The notes under the pieces were generated by a model. It was not told where the DNA came from and made no database searches. It saw only the letters and a list, made by a program, of their open reading frames with translations. A DNA stretch of 64,000 nucleotides. It comes from Apodospora peruviana (taxonomy: Eukaryota; Ascomycota; Sordariomycetes; Sordariales; Lasiosphaeriaceae). A program made the position numbers and the translations under genes. The stretch lies in the NCBI GenBank assembly GCA_033439685.1, contig JAUEDM010000005.1, positions 2,728,001 through 2,792,000 of the forward strand, written 5' to 3'. This document shows positions 11,051 through 23,199 of the stretch, piece by piece (within the stretch, counting starts at the first letter, position 1; every line of letters begins with the position of its first letter).

Positions 11051-13416
11051 ATGAAGCCATCAAAGCTCTTCTCACTTACTCTCGCAGCAGCAGCAGCTGG
11101 CGGGCTGGTTTCGGCACAGGTTAGCACCAAGACGGTATGCCATTCCCAACTTTTGCTTTGACAGAAGACGACTCGTTACTGACGATACCTGTACCTTAGA
11201 CAAGCGTATCCACGCCAGCAGCCGCAGCCGAAGCCGCAGAAGAGACGACCATCCAGAGGGTATCGGGCGCGCCACCGGTAAATGCTCCAGTCACAGTCAC
11301 AAAAGAACCAGATGTGACGACGCAGGTGGTGACAACTGAATCCTCGAGTAAGAGTTCGAGTTCCTCGGATTCAAAGGGGTCGCCCGTGGTGACCACTGCT
11401 GTGCCAAATACGGGCAACACCGGAAACACTGGAAATACCGGTAGACCCAATACAGGAAATACAAATACAGGAAATACAAATACAGGAAATACAAATACAG
11501 GAAATACTGGTAACACGGGCAATACAAACAACGACTCAACAGGTGGGACCGATAATGCACAAAATCCCGCACCTGTCCAGCAAGAGCCGACGACTACAAC
11601 ACAAGTGGTACAGGTAGTCGGCAACAACGGACAGACCAGAACGATAACCACAACGAGAACTATAGCCCCAACAGCAATAAACACAACTCCCCAAGTAACG
11701 GCCACCAATGCCCCAAACAGCGGCGACTCCAACTCCAACACTGGGAACAATAACAACCAAGACACCACTGACAATGATGGCGCCGGCGACCGCGATGGTG
11801 ATAGCAACAGCAACACCCCCGGGGCGAACAGCCCCACCAGCAATAATAACAACCCTTCAAACCCAGACCTCTCAAGCAGCAGCACCCTGACCAACAACAA
11901 CGGCACACGCAACTCCACCGTGCCCGCCGCCAGCAAGAACACAGCCGGTCCGAAACCCGGCCTCTCGTCAGGCGGAGCAGCAGGGATTGCCGCCGGCGTC
12001 GTCCTCGGCGTCGCCGGCATCGCCGGCATCTTTTTCTACACCCGGCGCTCGACAGTCAAGTCCCGCGCAGCGCAACAGATTCCCGACCTACCGCCTCCCG
12101 GCTCCCAGTCCCCCGGCGGGGCATTTGACACCTCCGGTCGCCGTATCGCTTCCCTCCCCGACATCGACGGAGTCGATCACCAACAACCACCCGAGATGGG
12201 CGAGCGTCCTCCTTCCTCCAACTCTTCCTTCTCGCAGAAGTCGTTACAGCCATACCACCACGGCCGCGCGCCGCCAGGAAACGAAACCCTGCCGCAGATT
12301 GGAGACGAGGGCTACTTCGCACTGCACAATACCAACCGCAGCGGCAGCAGTTCCTCTTCCGGGTCGTACGACAACGACAGCGATGGCTACCAGCAAAAGT
12401 CAGATCAATACTGGGAGGGCGGTGACCAAAATTCTTCTCGCGAACTAATCACACCGCCCTCATCCTACGACGAAGACCACGACTACGACAGATCTATGCC
12501 ACCAGGGGTATTCGAACAGGAGCATTACAATCGGGAATCAATCGCCGAGATCGATGCCGTGTCGCCGTACAAGCCGAATGCGTTCAGGGCGAGCGGGATC
12601 GATCATGTGTATGAGCGCCCCAAGCGGCAGGACTCGTTCGAGCCCATCCTGTCGGGCGCCATCACGGCTGCTACACCCAAACCTGACTCCATCGTTTCAC
12701 CAAGGGCTGTGACCAAGGATGAGATGAATAGTCCTGTGGATAAATGGGAGGAACAGTTGCAGCAGCAGCAGCAGCAGCAGCACCGGGGTGGTCTTGCGAC
12801 CATACCGGAGCAGAGGGCTACGTCGCCGGAACAGGTACTACTGCAAAAGGAAAAGATGAACAAACAGTACAGGGCTACTTCCCCTGAACAGCAGACGCCG
12901 CAGAAGAAAAAGTACAAACCCTACCAGGCACCCGAGACTGAATCGGCCGCACACGGACAAGTACCGCAACGGAAACGGAGTCACGAGGATGATTTGTTCT
13001 TTAGTACACCAGAAGAAGCGAAGAAGGAGTTTGAGCTACCCAATTTCATGGTGCCGGGCGGCGCTTCTGGGTCTGAGGGTGGATCGCGAAGCAACACACC
13101 CGGAGCAAGATCAGTACATTCCTCACCACAGTCGAGGAGCAATACCCCTGGAGCAGGATCTGTTCATAACTATCTGCAACAGGCGCGCCGGACCGAGAGT
13201 CCGCCGGTGGAGCTTGACGCTGAGCCGGCGGTCATGCCGCCCATGCCGCCCATGCCCATGTCTCCCGATTATCCCAAGAATCTGCAGATGTTGAGGAGCG
13301 ACACGATGGCCACGGTGTCGAGCTTGGGAGCAAGTACGCCCGGCGGTGCATTGCTGGTTGATTCGCCTTTTGTGGCCAGGAGGACTAGGGGCAATGGTAG
13401 AGTTGAGTTGCCTTAG
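11051..13416 (+). CDS. Mid2/WSC-like single-pass surface protein, 2 exons
   Basis: Exon 1 is 11051-11134 and exon 2 is 11200-13416, giving 766 aa. The 65-bp intron (GTATGC...CCTTAG, phase 0) joins VSTKT to TSVSTP. Exon 1 encodes a signal peptide (MKPSKLFSLTLAAAAAGGLVSA). The ectodomain to about residue 284 is Ser/Thr/Asn-rich and suited to O-glycosylation. It contains GNT/TGNTN repeats at about residues 99-138, encoded by 15-bp near-identical DNA repeats at about 11450-11510. The single TM helix is about 285-308, preceded by SSGGAAG and followed by YTRR. A roughly 450-residue cytosolic tail is disordered and carries a polyQ run and repeated SNTPGA motifs. This architecture is that of fungal cell-wall stress sensors. 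No cysteine-rich WSC domain is present, so Mid2-like is the better label. The role in wall-integrity signalling is inferred from the architecture only. Confidence 0.82.
11450..11510 (+). repeat. 15-bp coding repeat (TGNTN)
   Basis: Four nearly perfect copies of ACAGGAAATACAAAT encode the Asn/Thr/Gly pentapeptide repeat of the surface protein. This kind of array is prone to copy-number change. Confidence 0.85.
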
Positions 13417-13717
13417 GAGAGGGCTAAGATGGAAGAAGCAGGAGACTGAAAAGTATATGATGTTTTGCTTTTATTTTTGGATGAATCTCAGCATAGCATA
13501 GCATAGGTAGGAAGGAAGCACGGCATGGCGCAAGGGAACATTGGATAACATAGATAGGTACAGGAAATGGATACCTTGATTTTAACAAAACAACTAAAAG
13601 TACCCTTGACATCAATATCAGCAGTCTACCTACCAGGTATCCAACAACGCCAGGCGCACCTAAGCCCAACCTAACCAACCGTACCCAAAAGGTCCTGCGG
13701 GATAAATAAAAAAAAAA

Positions 13718-16159
13718 TCAAGGCTGCCAACTCATATTCAGTATATCCGCCAACCAGCCCTCCGACTCGTCCAGCTGAAACAATGGCGTCGACAATCCCT
13801 CACCACCAGCCACCGCCGTCACGTCATCACTAGTACTGTACTGTCCAGCAACAGAAGCAGCAGAAGCAGAAGCGGCCATCATCTCCTGCGCAACAACAGC
13901 CGGACATCTTGCCTCCCTCTCACACATCCCACCAACCTGCTGATGCACAGTATTCCTCTCCACAGCAGCCAACTCCCCCACCGCGCCCACCTTGAGCAAC
14001 CGAACCACCCTAGCTGCCCGACAGAACTGATCCTCCTGCACGCTCTCACCTCCGCTTTGTCGCCTCATCTCGGACGCCTCCTCGTACGACTGCGCAAGCT
14101 GGTCACACAACGTCAAGATATCAATCTGCTCGCGCACCGCGGCCCGATCCCAGGCCGGATCGTCGAGCACCGTCAGTCGGTACAGCGCCCGGGCGCAGTG
14201 CGCCATGTGCGACCAGAAGGTAAACGGCACGGCGAGGTACGCGTCGCGCGGTATGTGCTGGTAGATGGCGAACCAGTTCTTGATGGCGACGAGACACGAC
14301 TGGAGGAGTTCGTAGCGCTCAAAGTATCCGTCGACTGGGCTGAAGGGGCTTGCTCCCGGCCTGCGGTTGTGGAGGGCGCTTTCTTGAATGATCAGTTCCG
14401 TGTAGTAGGTGTAGCTTAATATGGTTTCTAAACCAACACAAAGTGTTAGTCCTAGGTAACAAGAAATGAGGATGGTTTGGATGTATGTATGTATACCTTG
14501 GTTCTGGAGATGGTCGGGCAGGCCCGCCCTGATGCTGTGCAGTTGTTTGCGGAGGGACGAAAGGAAAAACGGCGGCGGGCGGTTATTGTCGGAGTGGTTC
14601 GTCGCGCGGACGAGCTCCTCGGCGATCAGCTGGATCTTGACTTGTGCCACGAGCAGATCGTCGCCATCCCATTCTCGTCTTTCGGTAAGGATCTTGAGGG
14701 ATTCGTCCATGTAGGGCGTCCAGTTTAGGGCTTCTTGTCGCTTGAGGATCGTCGAGATGCTTTACCGCAAGGTATGTGAGCTACATTCGGTGCCAATGGC
14801 AGATTACAAGGAGAGAGCTTACTGAGACGTGACGCAGAAGCAGGCCAGCGCGGCCCGTCGCTCCTCCATCGTGTTTTCCTTGGGCGGAGGAGACAGAACC
14901 CCCTTGCCGTCGAGTGTGCAGCACGGCGAGCTCAAGTCTACCGCCCCTTTGTTCAGCCCAAGATCGTAAGCCAATGACTTTGCGAGCAGCGACATGATGG
15001 AGAGTTGCTGTTTTTCTTTGCGGTGGCTGTAGGCCCTGTAGTTTCTGCCCGTCAGCATCATCGGATCCCAAGAGCACAAGACCCAAAATACTACTCACCA
15101 GGCTATGGACGTTAGCAAGCCCAGAAGCAAGTCCAGGCTCTTCTCCGACTCTACGACCGTCTTTTGGGCTAGAAACTTGGTGGCGGCCTGACACATCTCG
15201 AGCTGGCGATCCACGTTTGTGCAAGTCGTCGTCATGATGCTGAACCACAAGAACGGCAGCGTCTCGCGGAGCATTTGGGCCGTCATGCCGGGAGGGACGT
15301 ACATGAATGGCAGGAAGGGGAGCATATTCTTGCGGAACGTTGCAAAGTTCTCGTCGGCTTCGACAGGGCCTGGGATATAGGGGCTCGCCGGAAGCCTGTC
15401 CAGGTCTGGCGGAGGTGGCGACGGCGACCTGAAGATGCGGTCAATCAGGGTTCCGTGCACGTAGAGCCTCCTGTTGACGCTCGGTTTGCATCTCGTCTTG
15501 GATGGGCAGAGGAACTGAGCTGCGTTAGGAGAAGGCGAGTGTTGGTCTTTTGCGCTGGAGTGGTTACTGGGTGTCGGGGTTGGAATAGCTGCTATGTGGT
15601 TGCTACTCGAGTCCTCCGCATGCTGCTGCTGCTGCTGCTGCTGTTGTTGTTGTTGTTGTTCTAGGTCGCTGTATGGTGTTTCTGCTGGCGTTGAACCGGT
15701 CTGCTTCCTTAGGAGGGTGACGATGTCCTCGAGCTTGTTTTCCAGGGCCGCTGCGCGGGAGACCTGACTCCGCCGACCATTTCGCTTGCGGACAGTGGTC
15801 GACGGGATACATTCTCGGTGTAGTCGATGGCATCTAAGCTCAACCGGGTCAGTAGGGGCGATCGCGGGGTAGGTAGGCCTAGTTGAAGAAGATGGAGGAT
15901 GCCCGGGAGGGGCATGGAGGAGGGGCCTGGCTGCCTGGGGAAGCCACACAAGACGGAATTGGGAACTGCTTGAAAAACACCAGACGGAGGAGAGGGCCAA
16001 ATTGTATATTTCTAGCTTTCCAAGTTACCTTTCACAGTCCTGACCCTCCGGGCGAAGGATACAGCGGCATTTTGCCCGCGAACAATTCGTACATGCCCTT
16101 CCGTAAGGCGCTGGGACGCCACCCGCCTTGTTATCAGTCGCAACTTCCATGGGCAACAT
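13718..16159 (-). CDS. Zn2Cys6 transcription factor (PrtT/WAR1-like), 5 exons
   Basis: Exons: 16159-16029, 15833-15099, 15035-14823, 14759-14497, 14427-13718, giving 683 aa in phase throughout. Exon 1 was found from the zinc-cluster motif. Cys23-x2-Cys26-x6-Cys33-x8-Cys42-x2-Cys45-x6-Cys52 is complete only after splicing the 195-bp first intron (donor GTAACT, acceptor CTTAG), with Arg44 split across it. A coiled-coil region after the cluster (AAALENKLEDIVTLLRKQ) fits dimerisation, and a run of about 13 Gln follows. The C-terminal half is the usual fungal-specific regulatory region (YLGW-like segment TSIAWAYSHR, then LAYDLGLN). The cluster resembles that of PrtT/WAR1-type activators. Start may be 16159 or the in-frame ATG at 16150. 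It is head-to-head with an MFS exporter 1.7 kb away, which suggests it could regulate it. Confidence 0.88.
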
Positions 16160-16510
16160 TTGTATTAATATTCGAGATGACTTCAATGGATTCAGTGTAA
16201 GCCCGTGGTCGTGGCCGAGGTCGCGTTCAGGGGGTGGGGGTTAGGGTTTACGGACAAACAGCCTTCAGTTCAGTTGGATTCGGACTGCCCAAGCCACTGC
16301 CTCCACGGTCAAGAATTCTTGGATGGCCGGCAGGCCGATGCCTGTTAGATACGGAGATGTCCCTGCAGCATCACTAAACGAGGCAAGCAAGTCTGGGCAT
16401 TCGTACTGTTATCAGTCACACTCGCGTTTGGGAGGAAAGACGTGTCGTGGGCAATACCGGAGACTGGTGTTTGCGAATCCCGACAGTCTGGTATAAGGTG
16501 TCACTGACCT

Positions 16511-16540
16511 TGTGCGTGTGTGTGTGTGTGTGTGTGTCTG
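16511..16540. repeat. (GT)n microsatellite
   Basis: About 30 bp of alternating GT, interrupted once by C. It lies between the transcription factor and the transporter. Confidence 0.9.
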
Positions 16541-17570
16541 TGTCCGGCACTTTGAATGCCGGTCGGGAACAAGAACGGACGACACCTGGACGGGATTGAA
16601 GCAAACGCTGACCCAGCAGGCAACGTGCATTGGTTACGATACTCCAGGTCGGTGAAGATCCTCAGAAGGAAGACATCTGTACTTCATAAACCAGAGCTGT
16701 CGAGCGGTGTGTCGTCGGGCGTGGGCAAATTGACCGGGGACGAACATTGGGAGCGGATTTCGGGTTGCCTCATTTGACCTGAATCCCGCTCGCGAGGTCG
16801 CATCAGATGCCAAAGGATGGTGGCCTGCTGACAAAGCCAAGCCACCAGATCAACGACATCCTTCTATGACCTTTAATCTCTAATTAATATCGTGGATGGC
16901 CGCCAGCTTTCAGATCACAGGTCAACGATCAACACGACTCTGCCTTGATAATGGCAGCTACGACTTCAAATACCAGACGGTATCCAGCCCCTTCGGCAGG
17001 CTCTGGGCCATGGAGCAGGGGTGGGCGAGAAGCCGCGGGGGGACTTACAAGCTACCATCAGGCTCAATGTCAGCCAATTCCAAGCCTCCTCAACACCAGC
17101 CAAGGAATCAAGGACTGGTGAATGGGATGTAATATGGAGCCTCAGAGACCCGGATGACAGCAAGATGACTGCCAGCAGTGAATTATAGTGGGAGGAGGGA
17201 AGAGGAATAGGAAAGAGCAGGTGATTGTCCCCAGCGAGATCCTCATCAAGGCCCTCACTCACCGTGTGCTACAGGATAGGACAGGACAGGACGTGACTTC
17301 CATGTGCCCAAGATCTCTGCAAGTGATCGATCCACCTACTCGCATTTCTGTCACTGGAGGAAGAACGCCTCAAAGTGTTGAGCTGTCCTTGGTCCAAGGT
17401 GAGCAAGATGTGAAGCCAGCCGTGCCTCTGTCGACCTGGTCGTGGGGCACCTGCCTTCACTTCCATTCACCTCGATTCCAAGCACCAGCCAGGACCTTCC
17501 TTCCCTTTGCACAAAACTTGAGGACCGAAATTTCAGAGAACTTTCTCGCGACAGCCTCACTGCATCTCTG

Positions 17571-17795
17571 TCTACTCCTGATTTTCGACCTCGTTTTCCA
17601 CTCGGGTCGAAACTTCAGAACACTTTCTCGCGGCGGCTTCGTTACATCTTTGTCTACTCCTAATTTTCGACCTCGCCTTTCCTCCAGATCATTCTGCTGC
17701 GCACGTCTTTGTGTACTCCTAAACTTCGACCTCGTCGTCTTCCAGCTCATTCTACTTACTGCGCACCTCCCATCTACTCCTTCTTCTCAACCTTG
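17571..17795 (+). repeat. Degenerate leader repeats upstream of MFS gene
   Basis: A TCTACTCCTnATTTTCGACCTCG-like block occurs at 17571, 17653, 17711 (as GTGTACTCCT...) and 17773, with surrounding similarity (CTTTCTCGCG...ATCTTTG) for the first two. Spacing is 82, 58 and 62 bp. The copies sit within 280 bp of the MFS start codon, so they are in the promoter or 5' UTR. Confidence 0.7.
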
Positions 17796-17843
17796 TCGTC
17801 CAGCCAATTTCGCTGCTCACCTAGCTGGTGTATTTGCCGTCAA

Positions 17844-19796
17844 ATGGATAAGCCGCTTCCTCCGTCCCCCCAGCCTGAGGGCGAGGGGCTTTTGCCGGTA
17901 CGACCAACAAGCGCTCCGAGGTCGCCGAAACCCTCCAAGTCCTTCGAGGCACTTCCAGTAGTCCCAGAGGAAAACGCCGATGCGACTGGAATCATGATGA
18001 TAGACCTGGGTGGGAACGGCAGACGGGCTGCTGCCCAAGACTCTGCAGAAAATACTGGTACCCAGTGCCTGGGAGCGCTGCCTCGTCCCAGGTATCTATC
18101 CGGTGCCAAGCTATTCATGACGATTGCTGGTATGACACTGGCGGCCTTCCTCTTGATGTTGGACTCCTCCATCATCGCAACGGCGGTAAGTTCTTCTCCC
18201 ATTCCCCTTGCGACCCGTAGTGTCGGTGCAAGACTAATACTCCTCTCCCAGATCCCTGATATTACCTCGGACTTCAACTCCCTTACCGACCTTGGTTGGT
18301 ACACGGGAGTGTACCAGCTTGCTTGCGCGGCAATCCAACCTCTCTCCGGGAGAATTTACACCAAGTTCTCCTTGAAATGGTCGTTCGCGGGCTTCTTCGC
18401 TATCTTCCTGGTCGGATCTCTCGTCTGCGGTATTGCAAAGTCCTCCATGATGCTGATTGTCGGCCGCGCGATCGCTGGAGTGGGCGGCTCAGGCATCTTC
18501 AATGGCGCTTTAACCATAACGGCCACCATTTCGGCTCCCGAGCGAAACACCGAGCTTGTCTCCATCATCATGAGCATAACCCACCTGGGTATCGTCCTGG
18601 GCCCATTAATCGGAGGCGCGTTTACCACCTACGTTAGCTGGCGCTGGTGCTTCCTCATCAACCTGCCGCTCGGTGCCTTGGTCTTCCCCGTTGTTCTGCT
18701 CAACCGGATCCCGGAGCAGATGCCGAAGGCGAGTCCCCTGGCCGTCATCTGCAACCTCCATCGCGAGCTCGACCTGGTCGGATTTATCCTGTTTGCCCCG
18801 TCGCCCATTATGCTCCTTCTCGCCCTCCAATTTGCCGTCGACGAATACTCCTGGAGCTCATCGGTGGTCATCGGCCTTTTCTGCGGCTCTGCCGCCATGT
18901 TTCTGATTTGGTGCGTGTGGGATTACTACCTCGAAGACGAGGGGCTCATCCCCATTCCAACGCTCAAGCTGCAAATTGTCTGGTCGGGCATTGTCACACA
19001 GGCCCTCCTTATGACCAGTGTTTACGCCGTCAGCACGTATCTCTCAATGTACTTTCAGGTCATTCTCGACAAGAGCCCAATGATGACTGGCGTGTACTTG
19101 GTCATATCTGTCGTCACCCAGCTTATAGTTACTATTGTAGGAGGCTTGATTCGTAAGTCACACATTTCCCGCTTTTACCGGTGACATGCTCTAACAAAGA
19201 ATACAGTCAAGAAGCGCCCCTATTTCGCTGCGTTTGCTGTGACCGCAGGTCTGTGTACGTTCGCCAGCAACGCTTCCTTTGCGCAGCTGTCCACGACATC
19301 TGGCCCTTCGATGTACCTTGGTTTACAGGTCCTTAACGGTTTCGCTCGTGGTATCGGCATGCAGACTGTGAGTAGACCCCTGTCCCTAGCCTTGTTATCA
19401 GCTTTACTGACCCTCTCTTCTGTATAGCAAATCCAAGCCATCAATCTGTCTCTGCCGCCTTCGGCGATTGCCGCCGCCATGAGTATGCTCATGTTCTTCC
19501 AGATGCTGGTCACCGCTATTCTCCAGGTCGTTTCGAACGTCGTTTTTCTCAACTCCCTGCGTGCCGGACTGGCGAGGTACGCTCCGGCGGCGGATGCCGC
19601 CGCCATCGTCGCCGCCGGAGCGACCAACTTCCGCGCGGTTGTGTCGGCGGAGAATCTGGCTGGCGTGCTTAGAGCGTATGCCGGGAGTATCGACATTGTT
19701 TTCTGGATGGTGGCGGCACTGGGCGGTGCGGCCGCCTTTACGGCCTGTTTTATGGGCTTTACGTCGGGGGATATCACCATGCCGAGCGAGGTATAA
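17844..19796 (+). CDS. MFS drug/toxin exporter (DHA2/TRI12-type), 4 exons
   Basis: Exons: 17844-18185, 18252-19152, 19207-19367, 19428-19796, giving 590 aa. All introns are 54-66 bp with GTAAGT/GTGAGT donors, and phases agree. The first about 95 residues are a hydrophilic cytosolic N-terminus. About 14 TM helices follow, as in the DHA2 family. TM1 contains the LDSSIIATAIPDI motif, formed across intron 1. The loop with GRAIAGVGGSGIFNG is motif C-like, and GPLIGG and WRWCFLINLPLG are typical of the family. These proton antiporters export drugs or secondary metabolites at the plasma membrane. No biosynthetic enzyme cluster is next to it. The divergent neighbour is a Zn2Cys6 regulator. The start MDKPLPPSP is the first ATG giving this N-terminus. 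Confidence 0.93.
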
Positions 19797-21386
19797 AGGC
19801 GTTGAATTACTGGTAGGCAGGTGTAGCTGGAGATCTTTTGACCTGTTTTTATGAGGGTTAATATGTGTTTCTGAACGGGTTTAAAGGTGGTTTTTCGAAG
19901 GTTGTTGAGATTTTCCCACGGGTTTTTGGACCTACCATAATAATAAATGGCCTTTTCTTTTGGCTGTTACTAGTAATGCCTAATGTTTGTCACGCGCAGG
20001 CTGTTATACTATATATACTGTGTATGTTTGTATGCTCTTTGGGTGGTCGTATATAGGTTGAGCAAGGTGTTAGGATAGTTCGGCATAAATCTAAGTCTTC
20101 CATGCCGGTGCGCCTGAAAGCCCTTAAGACCGAAAGACAAGTTAGAGAAAATGCATATCTTGCCCTTCGAGAGTGAGATAGCACATGAAGGCTGTCCTCG
20201 TAATGAAACCATTTTTACCTTTAGATACGGTATGTAGTGATTCCAGCACCGTTATACTATTAACGGATCATAAGTAGTGCTGTTGTTTAGAGGTCCCCTT
20301 TGGAGACGTTGGCTTGTTCTTGACTTCATGTACGGTAATCTCAAATCTCATTATGGTGGTGGCTGCCTCCAGCCTTTTTCTGATATTGCCTTAGCCACGA
20401 CTGTAGACCGAACAGAATGATGACGCTTCAAGCCGAGCTTACAACGTATGCCGCCTGCGCATTCATTTACGCTGTAGAGCAAGATCACGCTCATCTATCC
20501 CCCATCTCTATCCCTCCCGCTTTGTGTTTGTACTGATAACTCGCACGAAGATTCTTCTCCCTTCTTCGTGAACCTTGGCGTCTTTACCGCTTGGTGGAAC
20601 TCTGCTGGGTTCTGAATCTTGCCCCATCCCTTCTTCTGGCACACCGCGTCGAATATGTTATCAAGCTTGGTTTTTATCTCACCCATGGGACGCTAGAACA
20701 ACCTTGCCGGGCTTGGAGAAACTTGTGATGGTGTTCACTGTATTGGAGTTACCACCTTGAACTTGGACCCCGAGTTTGGGACGAACTCTTTGTTCATTGG
20801 CAAGGCATTAGTTCTTCCAAGACCTTTGCAAGAGATCCGACCCGGGAATATGTTCTTTCCGATAAGTAGTACACAACAGTACTCTCAGCAGACTCATCCA
20901 GGAGCTCTTCGAGCTCGCGGTCGTTTTTCACGTGCTCGATGGGTGGGCCTGGAGTTGAGATTGCCGGCTTCAGTAGATGATGTTCAATACATCACCGACA
21001 GGTTGTGGCTTTCTATCGAGCCTGTGAGCATCGGACTGATGGATCTGCGGCCGCGGTTGAAGACTTCTCTCTCCAGAAAAATATTCATCAATGGAAATTG
21101 TTTGAAGCCTAGGCAGGCGCTGAGTTGTACCTGACGAGGAGACTGTCTGGCTATCTAGAACGCCTTTTGTAGTCATTTCATAAAAAATAAAAAAAATTCT
21201 GCTCGGCGGCCAAAAACCAAGAATGCATTATTAGCGCCCGCAGCTCTTCCTGCTCTCTCCGAGCGGCTTGTTATCTTCTTCGACACACATGGCTTCGACG
21301 CGAGACAAGATCTCAGGGAATATATTTTTCTTCGACGTATCGAATTTTCACTTCGAGATACAAGGTTGATTGGAGCACGGGATTAA
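19797..21386. other. Intergenic, no gene seen
   Basis: 1.6 kb of AT-richer sequence with only short scattered open frames on both strands. Nothing recognised. Confidence 0.5.
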
Positions 21387-22250
21387 TTAGCTGGACACAT
21401 CATAATACATGGCCAGAAGGGAACTTGGGTGATGATACGCTGTGCTAAGACCGTGACCATAGGCGAATTTGGACATGTCGAGTAATCCCCATTCCTCTCC
21501 TTTTCGGACTGGATGACTTATCAAAATATCAAGGTAGGTCGACAGTTGACAGACATCGAGCGTCTTGGTTAATATCACACTGCCTGTCATATTTCTGCGT
21601 GGTGGAGCATGTGCCGATTCCAACTCGGAGTCTGTTAAATAGGCACTCCAGTATTCCTTAAATAAGTTTGCTCCCGAAGGGAGCTCTTGCGAGGGCATCT
21701 TGGTGAGGATCGAGGTTTGGGAATCGTCCGGATGCGGGCTAATGATACTTTCCTGAACCAGAGCGTCCTCCGGCAGCATCCAGTCCAGTGGTCGGTTGCC
21801 TAGAAAGAGTGTTTCAATCTCGTCAGGGGAGCTTTACTTTCTTTTCGGCATGGCGGCCAGGCAAGTGTGGTGAGGAGATGGAGAGATGATATGACGCTTC
21901 ACGCTGGTAATAAGCGTCAAAAGATTCTCTTCGAACCGCGCGATGTCTTCTTTGGCCTTTGGCGAGCTAACGTCGATATCTTCGACATCATCTTTTGTTC
22001 ACTAGGTCTAGCATTGGTATTGCGGGCGCTGGCACTCCCACGTCTCTTGGTTCGTCCAGATTGGCTTGTTCCACCGCGCCACTGATATCTGCCACTCGGG
22101 GATTGTACGTGGATGTGAAAGCACTCCGAGGGACAATGGGCTTCAGGCCGGTTCTATGCCCGCAGGCGCTGCTTCGTCTCGGCGCCGCGCTTGGCCGCAG
22201 TGTTGGATTGTTCGGGGAAGAGCTGGAATGTTCGGTGACAGCGTGTTAAG
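21387..22250 (-). pseudogene. Decayed gene, one nonsense codon and one frameshift
   Basis: Reading the minus strand, protein-like sequence runs from about 22250 (LKPIVPRSAFTSTYNPRV) to a frame end near 21985 (PMLDLVNKR stop). It resumes in another frame (DDVEDIDVSSPKAKEDIARF) and continues to a TAA at 21834-21836. In the same frame after that stop the sequence stays open for another 149 codons (SSPDEIETLFLGNRPLDWML through to YYDVSS, stop at 21387). Any intron removing the TAA would be only 38 bp and would shift the frame, so a nonsense mutation is more likely. No family recognised. Conserved-looking pieces upstream to about 23000 (DDVLDFYLARVQWNSIDDKY near 22500) may belong to the same gene. 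Confidence 0.5.
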
Positions 22251-23185
22251 TGTCTTTGTCAACCTTGTCTACTCTGTGACCAGAGCAAAACAGCAAAATT
22301 CACAGTCAACTCGTACCCAATAACACCCAACACAAGCAGTAAACATGTACCAAATTCGTGTTCCTCCCCAAGGGCTATCGGTCCGCATGCGCTCGGGGTG
22401 CCAGAACGAGTTCTCATAGTCCTGGGCCAAAATGCACAGAGGCTCAGCATGTGCATGTACTTATCATCGATACTGTTCCATTGGACTCTTGCCAAGTAAA
22501 AGTCCAGCACGTCGTCGACGTTTGCCGAGGGCCTTGTTGGCGGCCCTCGTCCTTGCTCGGCTCTTGTCTGGGAGTCGAGACATCTCTTACCCATTGCTCA
22601 TTGCTGTCTCGGCTGGTCGTATACCTGGCATTACGCCATCTTCCATGCCACCGATATCAAGGTGTGTATCACCACAAACCATGGACGAGATCTCGACAGC
22701 AGACGAGGCCATGATGCTGGATGCGGTAGGCTCGCATGAAACAGACGTCCAGGTTGAGTCACCCCCTGTCGGATACAAGCGTTAAAGTATGAGGGGCTAA
22801 CAGCCGGCACCGAGGCTTCCAGTGAGGTGGTGGTGTGTTTCAGGGTATGGGAAATATTCTTGTCCGGCGTCTTGAAGTCTCGTCTGGGCTCAGGTTGATT
22901 CCTGGGTGGTGATCGTCCGGCGAGGTCGAAAGCGTCCGAGTTCTCTTCGCTGTCGACTTGGTGACGCCCAACGGTATGAAGACTAGGTGGCCAAGCCTGT
23001 CCTGTCTTCGAACCACATTTGCCGCTCCAAACCCTTTCCACCACGATCACGAAGTTGATGGGTGTGACAACGGAAGAAGTGCCGAGGGTTCGAAAGGCGA
23101 GGAATCCGATGAGCACTGCATTTTTAAGCCCCAAAGGAGGTCGTGATGACGGGGGAGGCTCTGAGCACTGCATCTTTAGGTCCAA
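22251..23185 (-). pseudogene. Possible 5' part of the decayed gene
   Basis: The minus strand carries protein-like fragments in different frames: DDVLDFYLARVQWNSIDDKY near 22500, then RLYPTGGDSTWTSVSCEPTA near 22770, then SEENSDAFDLAGRSPPRNQP near 22930. They are not joinable by obvious splice sites. A relation to the downstream remnant is an inference from position and strand. Confidence 0.3.
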
Positions 23186-23199
23186 AGGAGGCTGTGATC
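23111..23199. repeat. 52-bp imperfect direct repeat
   Basis: The block GAGCACTGCATTTTTAAGCC at 23111 recurs as GAGCACTGCATCTTTAGGTC at 23163. In both copies AAAGGAGG and GTGAT follow. Offset is 52 bp. Confidence 0.75.

Larger units (their letters stand above)
16160..17843. other. Divergent intergenic region, TF / MFS transporter
   Basis: 1.68 kb between the two divergent start codons. It holds a GT microsatellite (16511-16540) and, next to the transporter, four degenerate leader repeats (see separate entry). No intact gene was seen. Confidence 0.6.

Noticed and set aside
15834..16000. Alternative N-terminus of the transcription factor starting at 16000 and reading through the first intron
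   Set aside because: It lacks the first four zinc-cluster cysteines. Splicing 16028/15834 restores the full Zn2Cys6 motif in phase.
16236..16250. Telomere-like TTAGGG in GGTTAGGGTTT
   Set aside because: A single occurrence, not an array.
21799..21836. Short intron that would remove the TAA at 21834-21836
   Set aside because: Only 38 bp long, and splicing would shift the downstream frame.
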